From contig NZ_ACEP01000042.1 in NCBI RefSeq assembly GCF_000173975.1, positions 1 to 39,701 of the forward strand: DNA of 39,701 nt. Direction: 5' to 3'. This DNA comes from Anaerobutyricum hallii DSM 3353 (GTDB lineage: Bacteria > Bacillota > Clostridia > Lachnospirales > Lachnospiraceae). Shown one piece after another: positions 16,578 to 24,194 of the stretch (positions within the stretch are counted from its first letter, which is position 1; every line of letters begins with the position of its first letter). Both the position numbers and the translations under genes were made by a program. The notes under the pieces were generated by a model, which worked only from the letters and a program-made list of their open reading frames with translations, had not been told where the DNA came from and did not search any database.

Positions 16578-18101
16578 TTAATATGATTTTATAAAATCTT
16601 TAATCTGTTGTTTTATATATTTCTTATTAAACCAAAAGCACTGTTTTGTCATATACTCTCCTGTAGGTACCGGAACATCTTTCAATTCCTCTGGAATTTC
16701 TTTAAGTACGATAATCTTAGCAGGCTTTTTTAATTTCACTGAATTACTGTTTTCACAAAAATATTCGCTTTCTCTAGCTTTATTTCTTACATGTGCCACT
16801 TTATTAAAATTACTCTTTGGAAAGTTATTTTCATATGCAAATATCGCTCTTCCCTTTCTATCATGAGATATTTTCTGTTGTAATCTTATTCCATTTTTTA
16901 TCACATTCCGGGTCTCTTCCCAAACTTCTTTTACTTTATTTTCATCTTTTTTAGGAATATACCACATCATTGCATTATTTAAAATTTCTTTTCCCTCTGA
17001 ATTTTTAGAAAATATCACAAGTAAAAACTTTGAATCAATCATTTCATCATAAACAATAGACTCTTTCCATGTTTTTTCTTTTAATAATTCCTCAAAATCA
17101 AATGTTGAAAAAGACATATCTTCTAACGGCATTCCATTTTTATTAACTGTTATCGTTCTTAATTTATAATTGGCTTTTTGAAACTCATCCGTTTTCTCTA
17201 AGTCACAATCACTCTTATATATTTGTTTTATAATGCCATGCTTGTGACTATACCCGTCACGATAATCTGGAAACTCCTTTTTTAAGGACTTAACTGTTCT
17301 TCCTAAATATTTTTGTAATGTTTCTAATAAAATATCATCAAATTCCTTTTCTTTTGATAAAACAATATCTGGTAAAACATATGATTCTTCATCCTCGTCC
17401 AACATTCTTTCATTAAATAATTTTGTCATATATGACTTTTTAAAAGAATATGCCCTTGGCTTTGCCTTTGGATATCTATCATCATATTTTACCTTCTTAT
17501 TTCCTCCGCTACCTTTTGTGGCAGGACTTAGGTACATAAAATCTCGTTCTGTTAATTCATGTGCTCTTCCTTCTTTTACATACCTAGCAATCTTTTCCCA
17601 GTCATGCTGTATAATCGACTTATCCCTTTCTGGCAGTTCATTTAGAAGAATTTCATCTATCTTTTGAACACTAAAATTCTCACGGTCTATCCCTTTGATA
17701 TATTGATAATACATGATTAACAAATGATGATTTTTAATCCAAAATCTACTTTCTTCATATTCATTCCAGTTTTCATCTTTGTAATTAATTTTTCCAAGTG
17801 ATAATCTTTCTTTTGCTCTATATCCTCTACTATTTTTCAAAAAAGGGGTTACTTTCAATTCAATATCTGCCTCTTTAAAGTCTGGTTCGGCATCTTTATT
17901 GCACGCATAATTAAACCACCCTTCTTCGTATGCCTGTCCTATATCTCCTTTCCCATGCTTCTCTTTTAAACCATTTTTCTCTTGAAATTTCTTAGCTAAT
18001 TCAAAAATTTCTTTAAAGGGACGTCCTATTGCCTCTTCTGCTCTTTTTTTCACTTCTTCTGAATTTTTGTACTCTTTATTATCCATTTTATCAATCTCCA
18101 A
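16578..18101 (-). CDS. Sau3AI/MutH-family restriction endonuclease, copy 1
   Basis: A 507-residue type II endonuclease of the Sau3AI family. The N-terminal MutH-like domain has the catalytic set D74-E81-K83 (PDFKEADIELKVTP), with the same 7- and 2-residue spacing as MutH D70/E77/K79, and an upstream glutamate (GQAYEEGWF, E59/E60). The C-terminal half is a second MutH-like, allosteric DNA-binding domain, as in Sau3AI (LEDMSFSTFDFEELL...; ends in FWFNKKYIKQQIKDFI). The length equals the family's usual about 490 residues. The start overlaps the stop region of the second endonuclease gene by 11 bp, so the two are translationally coupled. Sau3AI cuts before GATC; the exact site here is unknown. 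Confidence 0.88.
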   Translation of the reverse strand: MEIDKMDNKEYKNSEEVKKRAEEAIGRPFKEIFELAKKFQEKNGLKEKHGKGDIGQAYEEGWFNYACNKDAEPDFKEADIELKVTPFLKNSRGYRAKERLSLGKINYKDENWNEYEESRFWIKNHHLLIMYYQYIKGIDRENFSVQKIDEILLNELPERDKSIIQHDWEKIARYVKEGRAHELTERDFMYLSPATKGSGGNKKVKYDDRYPKAKPRAYSFKKSYMTKLFNERMLDEDEESYVLPDIVLSKEKEFDDILLETLQKYLGRTVKSLKKEFPDYRDGYSHKHGIIKQIYKSDCDLEKTDEFQKANYKLRTITVNKNGMPLEDMSFSTFDFEELLKEKTWKESIVYDEMIDSKFLLVIFSKNSEGKEILNNAMMWYIPKKDENKVKEVWEETRNVIKNGIRLQQKISHDRKGRAIFAYENNFPKSNFNKVAHVRNKARESEYFCENSNSVKLKKPAKIIVLKEIPEELKDVPVPTGEYMTKQCFWFNKKYIKQQIKDFIKSY

Positions 18102-19521
18102 TAAATTTCTTATCTAATTGCGACAAAATATAACTATTATTCAACCAAAAACACTGTTTCGGATACTTTCTTCCATCTGGAAGCTCATAAGTATCTTTTG
18201 AATTTCGTGCATGAGGTCTTACATGACACACTGGATTTTCTGATAATTTCGGAAAATTATTATAATTCTTTCCATTTTTCTTTTCTATCTGAAGACCTTC
18301 ACGAATTACTCTTTGTGTCTTTTCCCAAACCAACCTCACATTTCCTTCCAAATCATCATATGGAATATTCCAGAACTGACACCCTTTCAATCTCAGCTCC
18401 CTGCCCTGATCATACTTATATATAACAAATAAAAATCTTGTTTCTCGCAAATAATTTCCAAATGTAGAGTCATTCCATTCTTCCTCTACTAATTCTTTAA
18501 ATTTGAAAGTTGGGAAGGACATGTTTTCCTTTATTTTATTATTTTTCTCAATACGTATTGCCTTTACTACCACATTTGCTTTTTCAAATTCCTCTGCATG
18601 GTTTCCTTTAATCCCTAACATACGATATGCCAACATTGCTTCCAGGCTTTTCGGTTTTTTCTGATATTCTATATGAAACTCATTACATAAGTCCATAACG
18701 GTCCAATCATAATATGCATCTATTTTTCGCACAACATAATCTTCAAACGATTCTTCTGCATCTCCCTTTATAATTGGTTCATATGTATTCTTCCCTGGAA
18801 TAATATAGTTATTGAGAACATACGTCATATATGAATTTTTAAATGCAAATGCGCGCGGTTTTGCCAACTCGTCACTAAATGGTTGTTTTCTTCTATCCTT
18901 AGAAGTTGCTGCCTTAGGAGCTGCTCCTAAATAAAGAGTATCTCCCTCAGATAATTCATGTGCCTTTCCAGCTTTGATTTTTTCAACAATAGACTCAAAA
19001 TCATGTTTTATAATTTTTATATCTTGTTCTGTTGGTGTAAATAACTTCACATATCCTATACGATAATCTAATCTATCCTCTATTTCTTTCTGATATAGGT
19101 AATAAATCAATAAAATCAAACTGGATTTTTGCCACATGTGGCTATCTTCAAACTTTTCATTAACAACCGAAAAATAATCAATCATTGTCAATATCAGTCT
19201 CTCTTTTGCGACAAATTTTCCATTTGTATTTTGTTTATATGGTGTTACCTTAAGTTCCACACCTGCCTTATCAAAATCTGGTCTTGCATCGTTATTCGTC
19301 TGATAATGAAAAAATCGTTCCTCTATCAGTTCACCCAAACCACCTTTTCTTTTTTTATTTGCATGCTTTACTTCATAATTTGAAGCTTCTCTAACAACTG
19401 TTGATTTTGTAATATCATCTTCTCTACATACATCTGCAAAAGTTTTTCCTATCAGTTTTTTTGCATATGTCTCGATTGAAATAGGATCTGTTTCATCATA
19501 TTCTTTCAAGTAACTTCCCAT
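18091..19521 (-). CDS. Sau3AI/MutH-family restriction endonuclease, copy 2
   Basis: A 476-residue paralogue of the adjacent endonuclease, with the same layout: HTH-like N terminus, catalytic D82-E89-K91 (PDFDKAGVELKVTP), upstream glutamates (GELIEERFF), then a second MutH-like domain (MSFPTFKFKELV, CFWLNNSYILSQL). The two proteins are clearly homologous along their length but strongly diverged, and both keep intact catalytic residues. The gene overlaps vsr by 16 bp and the other endonuclease by 11 bp, forming one coupled operon. Two tandem active copies with one methyltransferase suggest either a heterodimeric enzyme or two enzymes with related sites. Confidence 0.87.
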   Translation of the reverse strand: MGSYLKEYDETDPISIETYAKKLIGKTFADVCREDDITKSTVVREASNYEVKHANKKRKGGLGELIEERFFHYQTNNDARPDFDKAGVELKVTPYKQNTNGKFVAKERLILTMIDYFSVVNEKFEDSHMWQKSSLILLIYYLYQKEIEDRLDYRIGYVKLFTPTEQDIKIIKHDFESIVEKIKAGKAHELSEGDTLYLGAAPKAATSKDRRKQPFSDELAKPRAFAFKNSYMTYVLNNYIIPGKNTYEPIIKGDAEESFEDYVVRKIDAYYDWTVMDLCNEFHIEYQKKPKSLEAMLAYRMLGIKGNHAEEFEKANVVVKAIRIEKNNKIKENMSFPTFKFKELVEEEWNDSTFGNYLRETRFLFVIYKYDQGRELRLKGCQFWNIPYDDLEGNVRLVWEKTQRVIREGLQIEKKNGKNYNNFPKLSENPVCHVRPHARNSKDTYELPDGRKYPKQCFWLNNSYILSQLDKKFIGD

Positions 19522-19994
19522 TTATATTCCCCCTCATCATCTATTTCTTCCAATTTCTGATCAAATATTGTTTCTTCAATTACTTTTATACATTGCTCTG
19601 TATTTTTTAAAATATCTTTTCCCCAAAAGTGTATCACTGTCCAACCCATAGAGCTTAATTGTTTGTCCTTTTCTTCATCTCTCTGAATATTCCGTTCTAT
19701 TTTTCTAACCCAATAATCTGGATTTTTTCCCTTTTCCAATTTAGTTTTTAGTACTTTCCAGTCTTTACCATGAAAGAACTCACTATCACAAAAAATGGCA
19801 ATATGATATTTAGTCAAGACAATGTCTGGCCTTCCTGGCAATTCCTTATAATTTTTTCTATAACGAAAACCTCTACTCCACAACGCCTTTCTTAGAACAA
19901 TTTCTATCCTTGTATCTTTTCCATGTATCCTACTCATATTTTTATGACTTTTTTCTGTAACTTCACCATGAAAACGCGGTTCTTTTGCTGGCAT
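19506..19994 (-). CDS. vsr: very short patch repair endonuclease Vsr
   Basis: A mismatch nickase that repairs T:G pairs created when 5-methylcytosine deaminates; a usual partner of C5 methyltransferases. The 162-residue length is typical. The conserved N terminus NMSRIHGKDTRIE is present, then the nuclease core PGRPDIVLTKYHIAIFCDSE, with the metal-binding aspartate in PDIVL, then FFHGKDW and the late WTVIHFWGKDI segment. First gene of the operon, it has its own promoter (TTGAAT-N17-TACAAT) and ribosome site AAGGTG. The stop overlaps the start of the second endonuclease gene by 16 bp. Confidence 0.93.
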   Translation of the reverse strand: MPAKEPRFHGEVTEKSHKNMSRIHGKDTRIEIVLRKALWSRGFRYRKNYKELPGRPDIVLTKYHIAIFCDSEFFHGKDWKVLKTKLEKGKNPDYWVRKIERNIQRDEEKDKQLSSMGWTVIHFWGKDILKNTEQCIKVIEETIFDQKLEEIDDEGEYKWEVT

Positions 19995-20028
19995 AATTTT
20001 TCACCTTCAATATTATATATTCCACTTT

Positions 20029-20057
20029 ATTGTATCAAACTAATAATTACTATTCAA
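20029..20057 (-). promoter_or_regulatory. promoter of the vsr-endonuclease operon
   Basis: Minus strand -35 TTGAAT (20052-20057), 17-bp spacer, -10 TACAAT (20029-20034), about 28 bp upstream of the vsr ATG. It drives vsr and the two coupled endonuclease genes. Confidence 0.65.
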
Positions 20058-20070
20058 TTGCTACACTAAA

Positions 20071-20102
20071 GAAAAAAGGCACGTTTTTTATCAACGTACC
20101 TT
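20071..20102 (-). terminator. intrinsic terminator after tnpV
   Basis: Minus-strand AAGGTACGTT pairs with AACGTGCCTT (one G.U pair, 7-nt loop), followed by TTTTTTC. It separates the transfer/TnpV genes from the restriction module. Confidence 0.8.
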
Positions 20103-20127
20103 CTTCTCAATAATATTTAATTTTTGA

Positions 20128-20502
20128 TTACAAATAAATTAGTTTTTGTAAAACTATTTCTTCCACGCTAGCTTTTATACCATTCATCCTCCTCACCCAT
20201 TCCATCCAATTCTCTTCTCTCATTTCTTCTGCCACTCCATACCTTTCTGCCATCTGCTTCACCAGTATTTCTACCTGTTCTCCTGCCTCCTTATCAATCT
20301 GTTTCAGATACTCTGTCAGCTTTCCGATTAATATAAGATATTGGTAATACCCTGATTTATGTTCTTTCAGATAATTCTTTCTCAGTATTCCATACTTTCC
20401 ATAAGTTGCTTCTTCCTCTTTAATAATTAGTTCCGGAAAATAATAATCTCCCTGTAAGGTATAGTTCAGCCCATTCGTTTTATCATGAATTCGTTTTTTC
20501 AT
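20128..20502 (-). CDS. TnpV family transposon-encoded protein
   Basis: A 124-residue protein matching the TnpV family found on mobilizable transposons of gut anaerobes (pattern YTLQGDYYFPEL, KYGILRKNYLKEHKSGYY, LTEYLKQIDKEA, AERYGVTE-like ERYGVAEEMR). The name is historical and no transposase motif is present; the function is not known. It starts 4 bp after the restored stop of the relaxase reading frame, with ribosome site GGAG, so it belongs to the mobilization operon. It ends at a good terminator. Confidence 0.8.
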   Translation of the reverse strand: MKKRIHDKTNGLNYTLQGDYYFPELIIKEEEATYGKYGILRKNYLKEHKSGYYQYLILIGKLTEYLKQIDKEAGEQVEILVKQMAERYGVAEEMREENWMEWVRRMNGIKASVEEIVLQKLIYL

Positions 20503-20506
20503 AGTT

Positions 20507-20703
20507 CTAAATCTCCATTCCCCTGCATCTCGTTCTACTACTTCGTTGATGTTGATTTTCCATCATGCTTTTTCTTTTTTCCTGTTTTAGTAATTCTAAA
20601 ATACTTTTCCCTGATGACTGCTCCTTTCTGTTTTTTTCTTCGATTTCCATTTCTCTCTGAATGTCTTTCTGTATGGCTTCCTTGACAGTTTTATTTCCAA
20701 GAA
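20507..20703 (-). pseudogene. displaced C-terminal reading frame of the relaxase
   Basis: In the frame next to that of the relaxase, about 65 codons stay open from the GGG run at 20704-20706 to a TAG at 20507-20509. The product is rich in K, E and Q (VKEAIQKDIQREMEIEEKNR) and continues the coiled-coil character of the relaxase tail. It ends 4 bp before tnpV, as expected for the original gene end. Best explained by loss of one G in the relaxase gene. Confidence 0.55.
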
Positions 20704-21927
20704 CCCGTACTCCCTGCTATATTGTTCTGAAATATCCAGCAACTCTTCTTTTTCCTCTTGTAAGTATTGATTTCTCTGTTGGGCTTTGCTTAAGTCTTTT
20801 TTCACGGCTTCGCAGATTTGTTTTTCTCTCTTATATTTTTCCTTCCATTTTTCTATTTCGGTGTTAAGTTCCTGTACTTGTGCTGCCAGTCCGGCAATAA
20901 TGCCTTTCATCTGATTGAACAGTGGTGTTATTTTCTTATCCCGGTAAGTGGAGGCTCTTTCTAAGGCTCCGGCCTCCGGCAGTTCTGGAATAAGCTTTCT
21001 GCATTCTTTTAATTCTTTGCTGACTTTATCTATTATTGGCTGCAATTGTGCCCGTTGCTCTGCCAGATTCTCTAATTCTTTCTGTGTTTCTTCCGCATAT
21101 TTTTCTGCCAATTCTTTCTCCTGAATGGCCTGTTCTTTATCTTCTCTGAGATTTTTAATATCCGCTCTGGCATCGGCAATCTGCAAAGTCAGTCCTTCGT
21201 TTTCTGCTGTCAGATATTCTTTCTCCTGCTCTAATTCCTGTACCTCTTTTTTACGCTCTTTTTTCTTAAAATTATATACATCGAGATGTTCTTCCTGTGT
21301 GCCTTTTTGTTTCCATTCGATTCCATGCTGTTTTGCTATCTCGGCAAGGATTTCTTTTTCATGATTAATCCATTGATTAAGCTCCGTAGCATGTTTTGTT
21401 CCTCCCTGGAATCCCTGACTTTTTAATGCCTGCTTCAGTGAAACTCTTGTATCCATTCCTTTTCCCTTCCAGCCTGTCACATAAGGAACAAAATCTATGT
21501 GCAGATGTGGTGTTGCTTCATCCTGATGCAGATAGCAGCTAAATACCCTGAGATTGGAATTTCGTTGCTGAAAATCCTGCATATACTGATCTAACACTTT
21601 TACTGCGAGATTCCCTTCCGGGGTTCCGACAGCCATATCTTCACAGTTTCCAATCTGAAAAATCACTTCATGAAATAACTTTTCCTGTTTCCCCTGACGT
21701 ATTTTTTCATAATAATTTGTAATCTGCCTGTCTTTTCTTTTTCCAACATTATAACGCTCTACTGCTTCATCAAATAGCTGACGGTAAACACCTTTTATGT
21801 TTTCATCACAATAGCAGATGTTTAAATCTACTCTGTCCTGATCTACATTTTCCGCTATAAAATCCCGTCTGTTATGTGCCAGTGAACCAGCTCCAACCAT
21901 TCCGCTGATTGTTCTTTTTATTGCCAT
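20596..21927 (-). CDS. MobV-family relaxase (Mob/Pre), C-terminus frameshifted
   Basis: Relaxase that nicks oriT and leads the strand into a recipient. The N-terminal Mob_Pre domain (1-200) begins MAIKRTISGMVGAGSLAHNRR and contains the metal-binding motif HQDEATPHLHIDFVPY (134-149). A long coiled coil follows (about 225-400). After a GGG run at 20704-20706 the frame changes character and ends at 20596, whereas the adjacent frame continues with a plausible tail to 20507. A one-base loss is likely. Catalytic parts are intact, so activity may persist. The oriT-like region lies directly upstream. Confidence 0.88.
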   Translation of the reverse strand: MAIKRTISGMVGAGSLAHNRRDFIAENVDQDRVDLNICYCDENIKGVYRQLFDEAVERYNVGKRKDRQITNYYEKIRQGKQEKLFHEVIFQIGNCEDMAVGTPEGNLAVKVLDQYMQDFQQRNSNLRVFSCYLHQDEATPHLHIDFVPYVTGWKGKGMDTRVSLKQALKSQGFQGGTKHATELNQWINHEKEILAEIAKQHGIEWKQKGTQEEHLDVYNFKKKERKKEVQELEQEKEYLTAENEGLTLQIADARADIKNLREDKEQAIQEKELAEKYAEETQKELENLAEQRAQLQPIIDKVSKELKECRKLIPELPEAGALERASTYRDKKITPLFNQMKGIIAGLAAQVQELNTEIEKWKEKYKREKQICEAVKKDLSKAQQRNQYLQEEKEELLDISEQYSREYGFLEIKLSRKPYRKTFREKWKSKKKTERSSHQGKVF

Positions 21928-22019
21928 CCATTCTCACTTCCTTTCGTAAAAACTCATATCGGATATAATACAGTTCTGTATCTTTAATGTATTCTAAAAT
22001 CTAAAAACTTTTCCTGTTG

Positions 22020-22140
22020 GCTACGGCAGTTTTGTTACTTTTGTCAAAAGTAACGCAAAAGCACTTTCGACAGCCGTACCGTCCATCAAAAGTGCCTTTG
22101 CGCCCTGCCGGGGGCAAGACGTCCTGCTGACGTTCGTTCT
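22020..22140. other. putative oriT region
   Basis: The 285-bp gap upstream of the relaxase gene holds stacked inverted repeats: GTTACTTTT/AAAAGTAAC (3-nt gap), GCACTTT/AAAGTGC, and a GC-rich GCCC/GGGC palindrome, in a locally GC-richer patch unlike the surroundings. In MobV systems oriT lies just upstream of mob. The nick site cannot be named. The rest of 21928-22212 shows nothing else recognisable. Confidence 0.5.
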
Positions 22141-22212
22141 TCATCAGATAAACGGGCATATACCTGTCTCTTCTGTTAGCTGATTCATGTCTGTATTATT
22201 TCTTCACCGGTT

Positions 22213-22440
22213 TTATTCTTCTATTCTCACACGAATATACTCCAGATTTCCGCTGTACGGAGTTTCTACCAGATACCACTCTCTTTTCGGATTCATTTCC
22301 ATTCTGCTGAGAATCCATTTTCCATCCATAAATACTTCCATTCTTTTCCCACAGTGAAATCCTGTGTGTACCCATAAATCAGAGGATAATAGACCATATC
22401 TGTCATTTACACGATTGTAAGCTAAAATTCCTTCTTTCAT
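22213..22440 (-). CDS. DUF5348 family protein
   Basis: A 75-residue DUF5348 protein, common on mobile elements of Clostridia, function unknown. Typical residues: NDRYGLLSSDLWVHTGFHCG, WILSRMEMN and WYLVETPYSG. A second ATG lies at 22446, but GGGAG spacing favours 22440. The small beta-rich domain suggests a single-strand DNA or protein-binding accessory, but this is a guess. The 180-bp stretch between it and the next gene (22447-22626) shows nothing recognisable. Confidence 0.75.
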   Translation of the reverse strand: MKEGILAYNRVNDRYGLLSSDLWVHTGFHCGKRMEVFMDGKWILSRMEMNPKREWYLVETPYSGNLEYIRVRIEE

Positions 22441-22626
22441 TATCATCTGCTCCCTTCCGTCTATACCAGCTAATATAATCGCATTTTGTAATTCTTTGAT
22501 AGACTTTGTATACTGTAGCCTGTTAGCCTGCCAGTAACCTGTGACTGTATATCTGCTGATTTTCTCTTTGAATGTTCTGTACAGGTGCGTGTCACGCTCC
22601 TGTTATAAGGTAATCAGGGAAAGTAT

Positions 22627-22866
22627 TTACCATCGAAAGTCTTCTGGTATTCCTCTTCTATCCAGATATTCCTGACGATATTTTTCCCTTTCTTCCTCCG
22701 TAGGTGCAGTTTTGTATCTGCTGTATATTTCTCTTTCTGCCATGGCATTCATCTTCTTTTCCAGACCCTGTCTGATTTTTTCTTCGTTCTGTCTGTACTC
22801 CATCAGATGATACTGTAAAAGCAGTAAAAATAGTTCATAAGGTATCTGCACATTCTTATTTTTCAT
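22627..22866 (-). CDS. small conserved mobile-element protein
   Basis: A 79-residue helical, charged protein (IPYELFLLLLQYHLM, then TAPTEEEREKYRQEYLDRRG and ending EDFRW). Proteins with this ending recur in mobilizable elements of Lachnospiraceae, where they are annotated only as hypothetical. The frame is open further upstream into repA, but the ATG at 22866 follows AAAGGAG at the right spacing. An 11-bp inverted repeat lies directly upstream of the ribosome site and may modulate translation. Confidence 0.7.
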   Translation of the reverse strand: MKNKNVQIPYELFLLLLQYHLMEYRQNEEKIRQGLEKKMNAMAEREIYSRYKTAPTEEEREKYRQEYLDRRGIPEDFRW

Positions 22867-22879
22867 TCTGACTCCTTTC

Positions 22880-22927
22880 AAGATGGCAAGGTACCCTCTT
22901 CTTAAGAAATGGTCATCTTGCCATCTT
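22880..22927 (-). promoter_or_regulatory. 11-bp inverted repeat before a ribosome site
   Basis: AAGATGGCAAG at 22880-22890 and its exact complement at 22917-22927 form a hairpin in the transcript between repA and the small protein gene. It ends immediately before AAAGGAG. No T-run follows, so translational control is likelier than termination. Confidence 0.5.
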
Positions 22928-22933
22928 CTTTTC

Positions 22934-23998
22934 TTACTCTGACAATATCCAGAACCATTGATTTCCACGTTTGACCGCATCAATCCCAAGTTCCTGCTTT
23001 GCATTTCTCAATGTTTTTGACTTTATTCCACACTTTTCTGCTTCTTCTTCAATCTTTTTCTGTGCCATGCCTCCATCAGATAATATTTTCTTCAGAAACT
23101 CTTTTGCCTGCCGGCTTTTCTGTCCTCTGGAGTCTCCACAGAGCAGTTCATCTGCACTGATGTCATATTCTCCAATCCACTCAAAACCATTATGCTGGTC
23201 TAACCGAAAAGCAATCGACTTACCTTCTGGCGCAAGAGAGCTTTTCACATGACATACAACTCTTGTTTCCGGTTCTTCTTTTATTCGTCCAACAATTAAA
23301 ACACTCCTTGCTGCCGCCTGAAAATCTATGGAACCAAGTCCACGATAAGAAGATTTTCCATTACTGTTTTTGTTCATGTGCCCAATCAGAATAATTGCAC
23401 ACTGATATTTTTCTGCCAGAACAGCTACCCTCTTCATAACCGGACGTATTTCATTTGCTCTGTGCATATCTACATCTGATCCAAGAAATCCCTGTATCGG
23501 ATCAAGTACGACCAGTCTTGCCTTGGTCTGGATAATCGCTTCTTCCAATCGAATGTCTAACATAGTCAACGGCTGTTCCCGATCGTCAATTACCAATACC
23601 TTTGAGCAGTCTGCTCCTGCTGCCAGTAACCGTGGTTTTATCGTATCGCCCAGCCCATCTTCTGCTGTCTGATAAATTACATTTACTGGCTGTTGTAAGC
23701 ACTGCTTGTTTTTAGATACATCCATATCTGCTTTATTTTCATCGGTGATTACATCTGCTCTTTCTGGTTCTTTCCGCTTTTCAAATGAAGCAGGAAGAAT
23801 TGGTTCCCCTCTGGTCAGCTTCGCAATAATCTGTAATACCATCGTTGTTTTTCCCTCTCCCGGGTCTCCCTGTATAATTGTAACTTTCCCATAAGGAATG
23901 AATGGATAGAGTAGCCATTTAATCTCTTCTACTTCCACTGATTCCATATTTATCAGTTTAAGTGGAGGCTCCTGCCTCACAATTTCTTCCAGTCTCAT
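22934..23998 (-). CDS. RepA-like AAA/RecA-fold ATPase
   Basis: A 354-residue RecA-fold ATPase resembling plasmid RepA helicases (AAA_25). Walker A GDPGEGKTT lies near residue 45, Walker B-type LVVLDPIQGFLG near 160, and ILIGHMNKNS near 200. The C-terminal 60 residues look like a winged-helix domain (AQKKIEEEAEKCGIKSKTL, ending QWFWILSE). It is likely to help replication of the excised circular form. The leader contains a long inverted repeat overlapped by a short opposing transcript (24088-24160), a plasmid-type copy-control layout. The start is set by AAAAGGAGA. Confidence 0.82.
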   Translation of the reverse strand: MRLEEIVRQEPPLKLINMESVEVEEIKWLLYPFIPYGKVTIIQGDPGEGKTTMVLQIIAKLTRGEPILPASFEKRKEPERADVITDENKADMDVSKNKQCLQQPVNVIYQTAEDGLGDTIKPRLLAAGADCSKVLVIDDREQPLTMLDIRLEEAIIQTKARLVVLDPIQGFLGSDVDMHRANEIRPVMKRVAVLAEKYQCAIILIGHMNKNSNGKSSYRGLGSIDFQAAARSVLIVGRIKEEPETRVVCHVKSSLAPEGKSIAFRLDQHNGFEWIGEYDISADELLCGDSRGQKSRQAKEFLKKILSDGGMAQKKIEEEAEKCGIKSKTLRNAKQELGIDAVKRGNQWFWILSE

Positions 23999-24020
23999 AA
24001 TTCTGTCTCCTTTTGCTAAG

Positions 24021-24132
24021 AGGCAGATTCTCCGTAAACAGCTAATTTCAAATTGTTATGAATTTTAATCTGTGATATACTTAATTTGCGAGATTGGTAT
24101 ATCTGCTTAGCTGATTACCGAAGAATCTGCCT
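24021..24132 (-). promoter_or_regulatory. repA leader inverted repeat
   Basis: Arms 24021-24045 and 24107-24132 are nearly complementary (about 22 of 25 pairs: AGGCAGATTCT...AGCTAA). In the repA transcript they form a long stem that ends about 10 nt before the ribosome site AAAAGGAGA. The right arm is covered by the opposing small RNA. Confidence 0.6.
24053..24081 (+). promoter_or_regulatory. promoter of the antisense RNA
   Basis: Plus strand -35 TTGTTA (24053-24058), 17-bp spacer, -10 TATACT (24076-24081). No plus-strand gene follows, but a terminator lies about 60 nt downstream of the predicted start. Confidence 0.6.
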
Positions 24133-24160
24133 AGATTTTTTATCTGGGCTTTTTCTTTTT
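24088..24160 (+). ncRNA. putative antisense control RNA of repA
   Basis: About 70 nt between a plus-strand promoter and the intrinsic terminator GCCTAGAT-TTTTT-ATCTGGGC followed by TTTTTCTTTTTT (24129-24160). It is opposite to the repA leader and contains one arm of the leader's inverted repeat, so it can pair with nascent repA mRNA. It resembles counter-transcribed RNAs of plasmids. Transcription is predicted, not shown. Confidence 0.55.
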
Positions 24161-24194
24161 TCCAACATCATTCATTTTCATTATCTCCTGCTGA

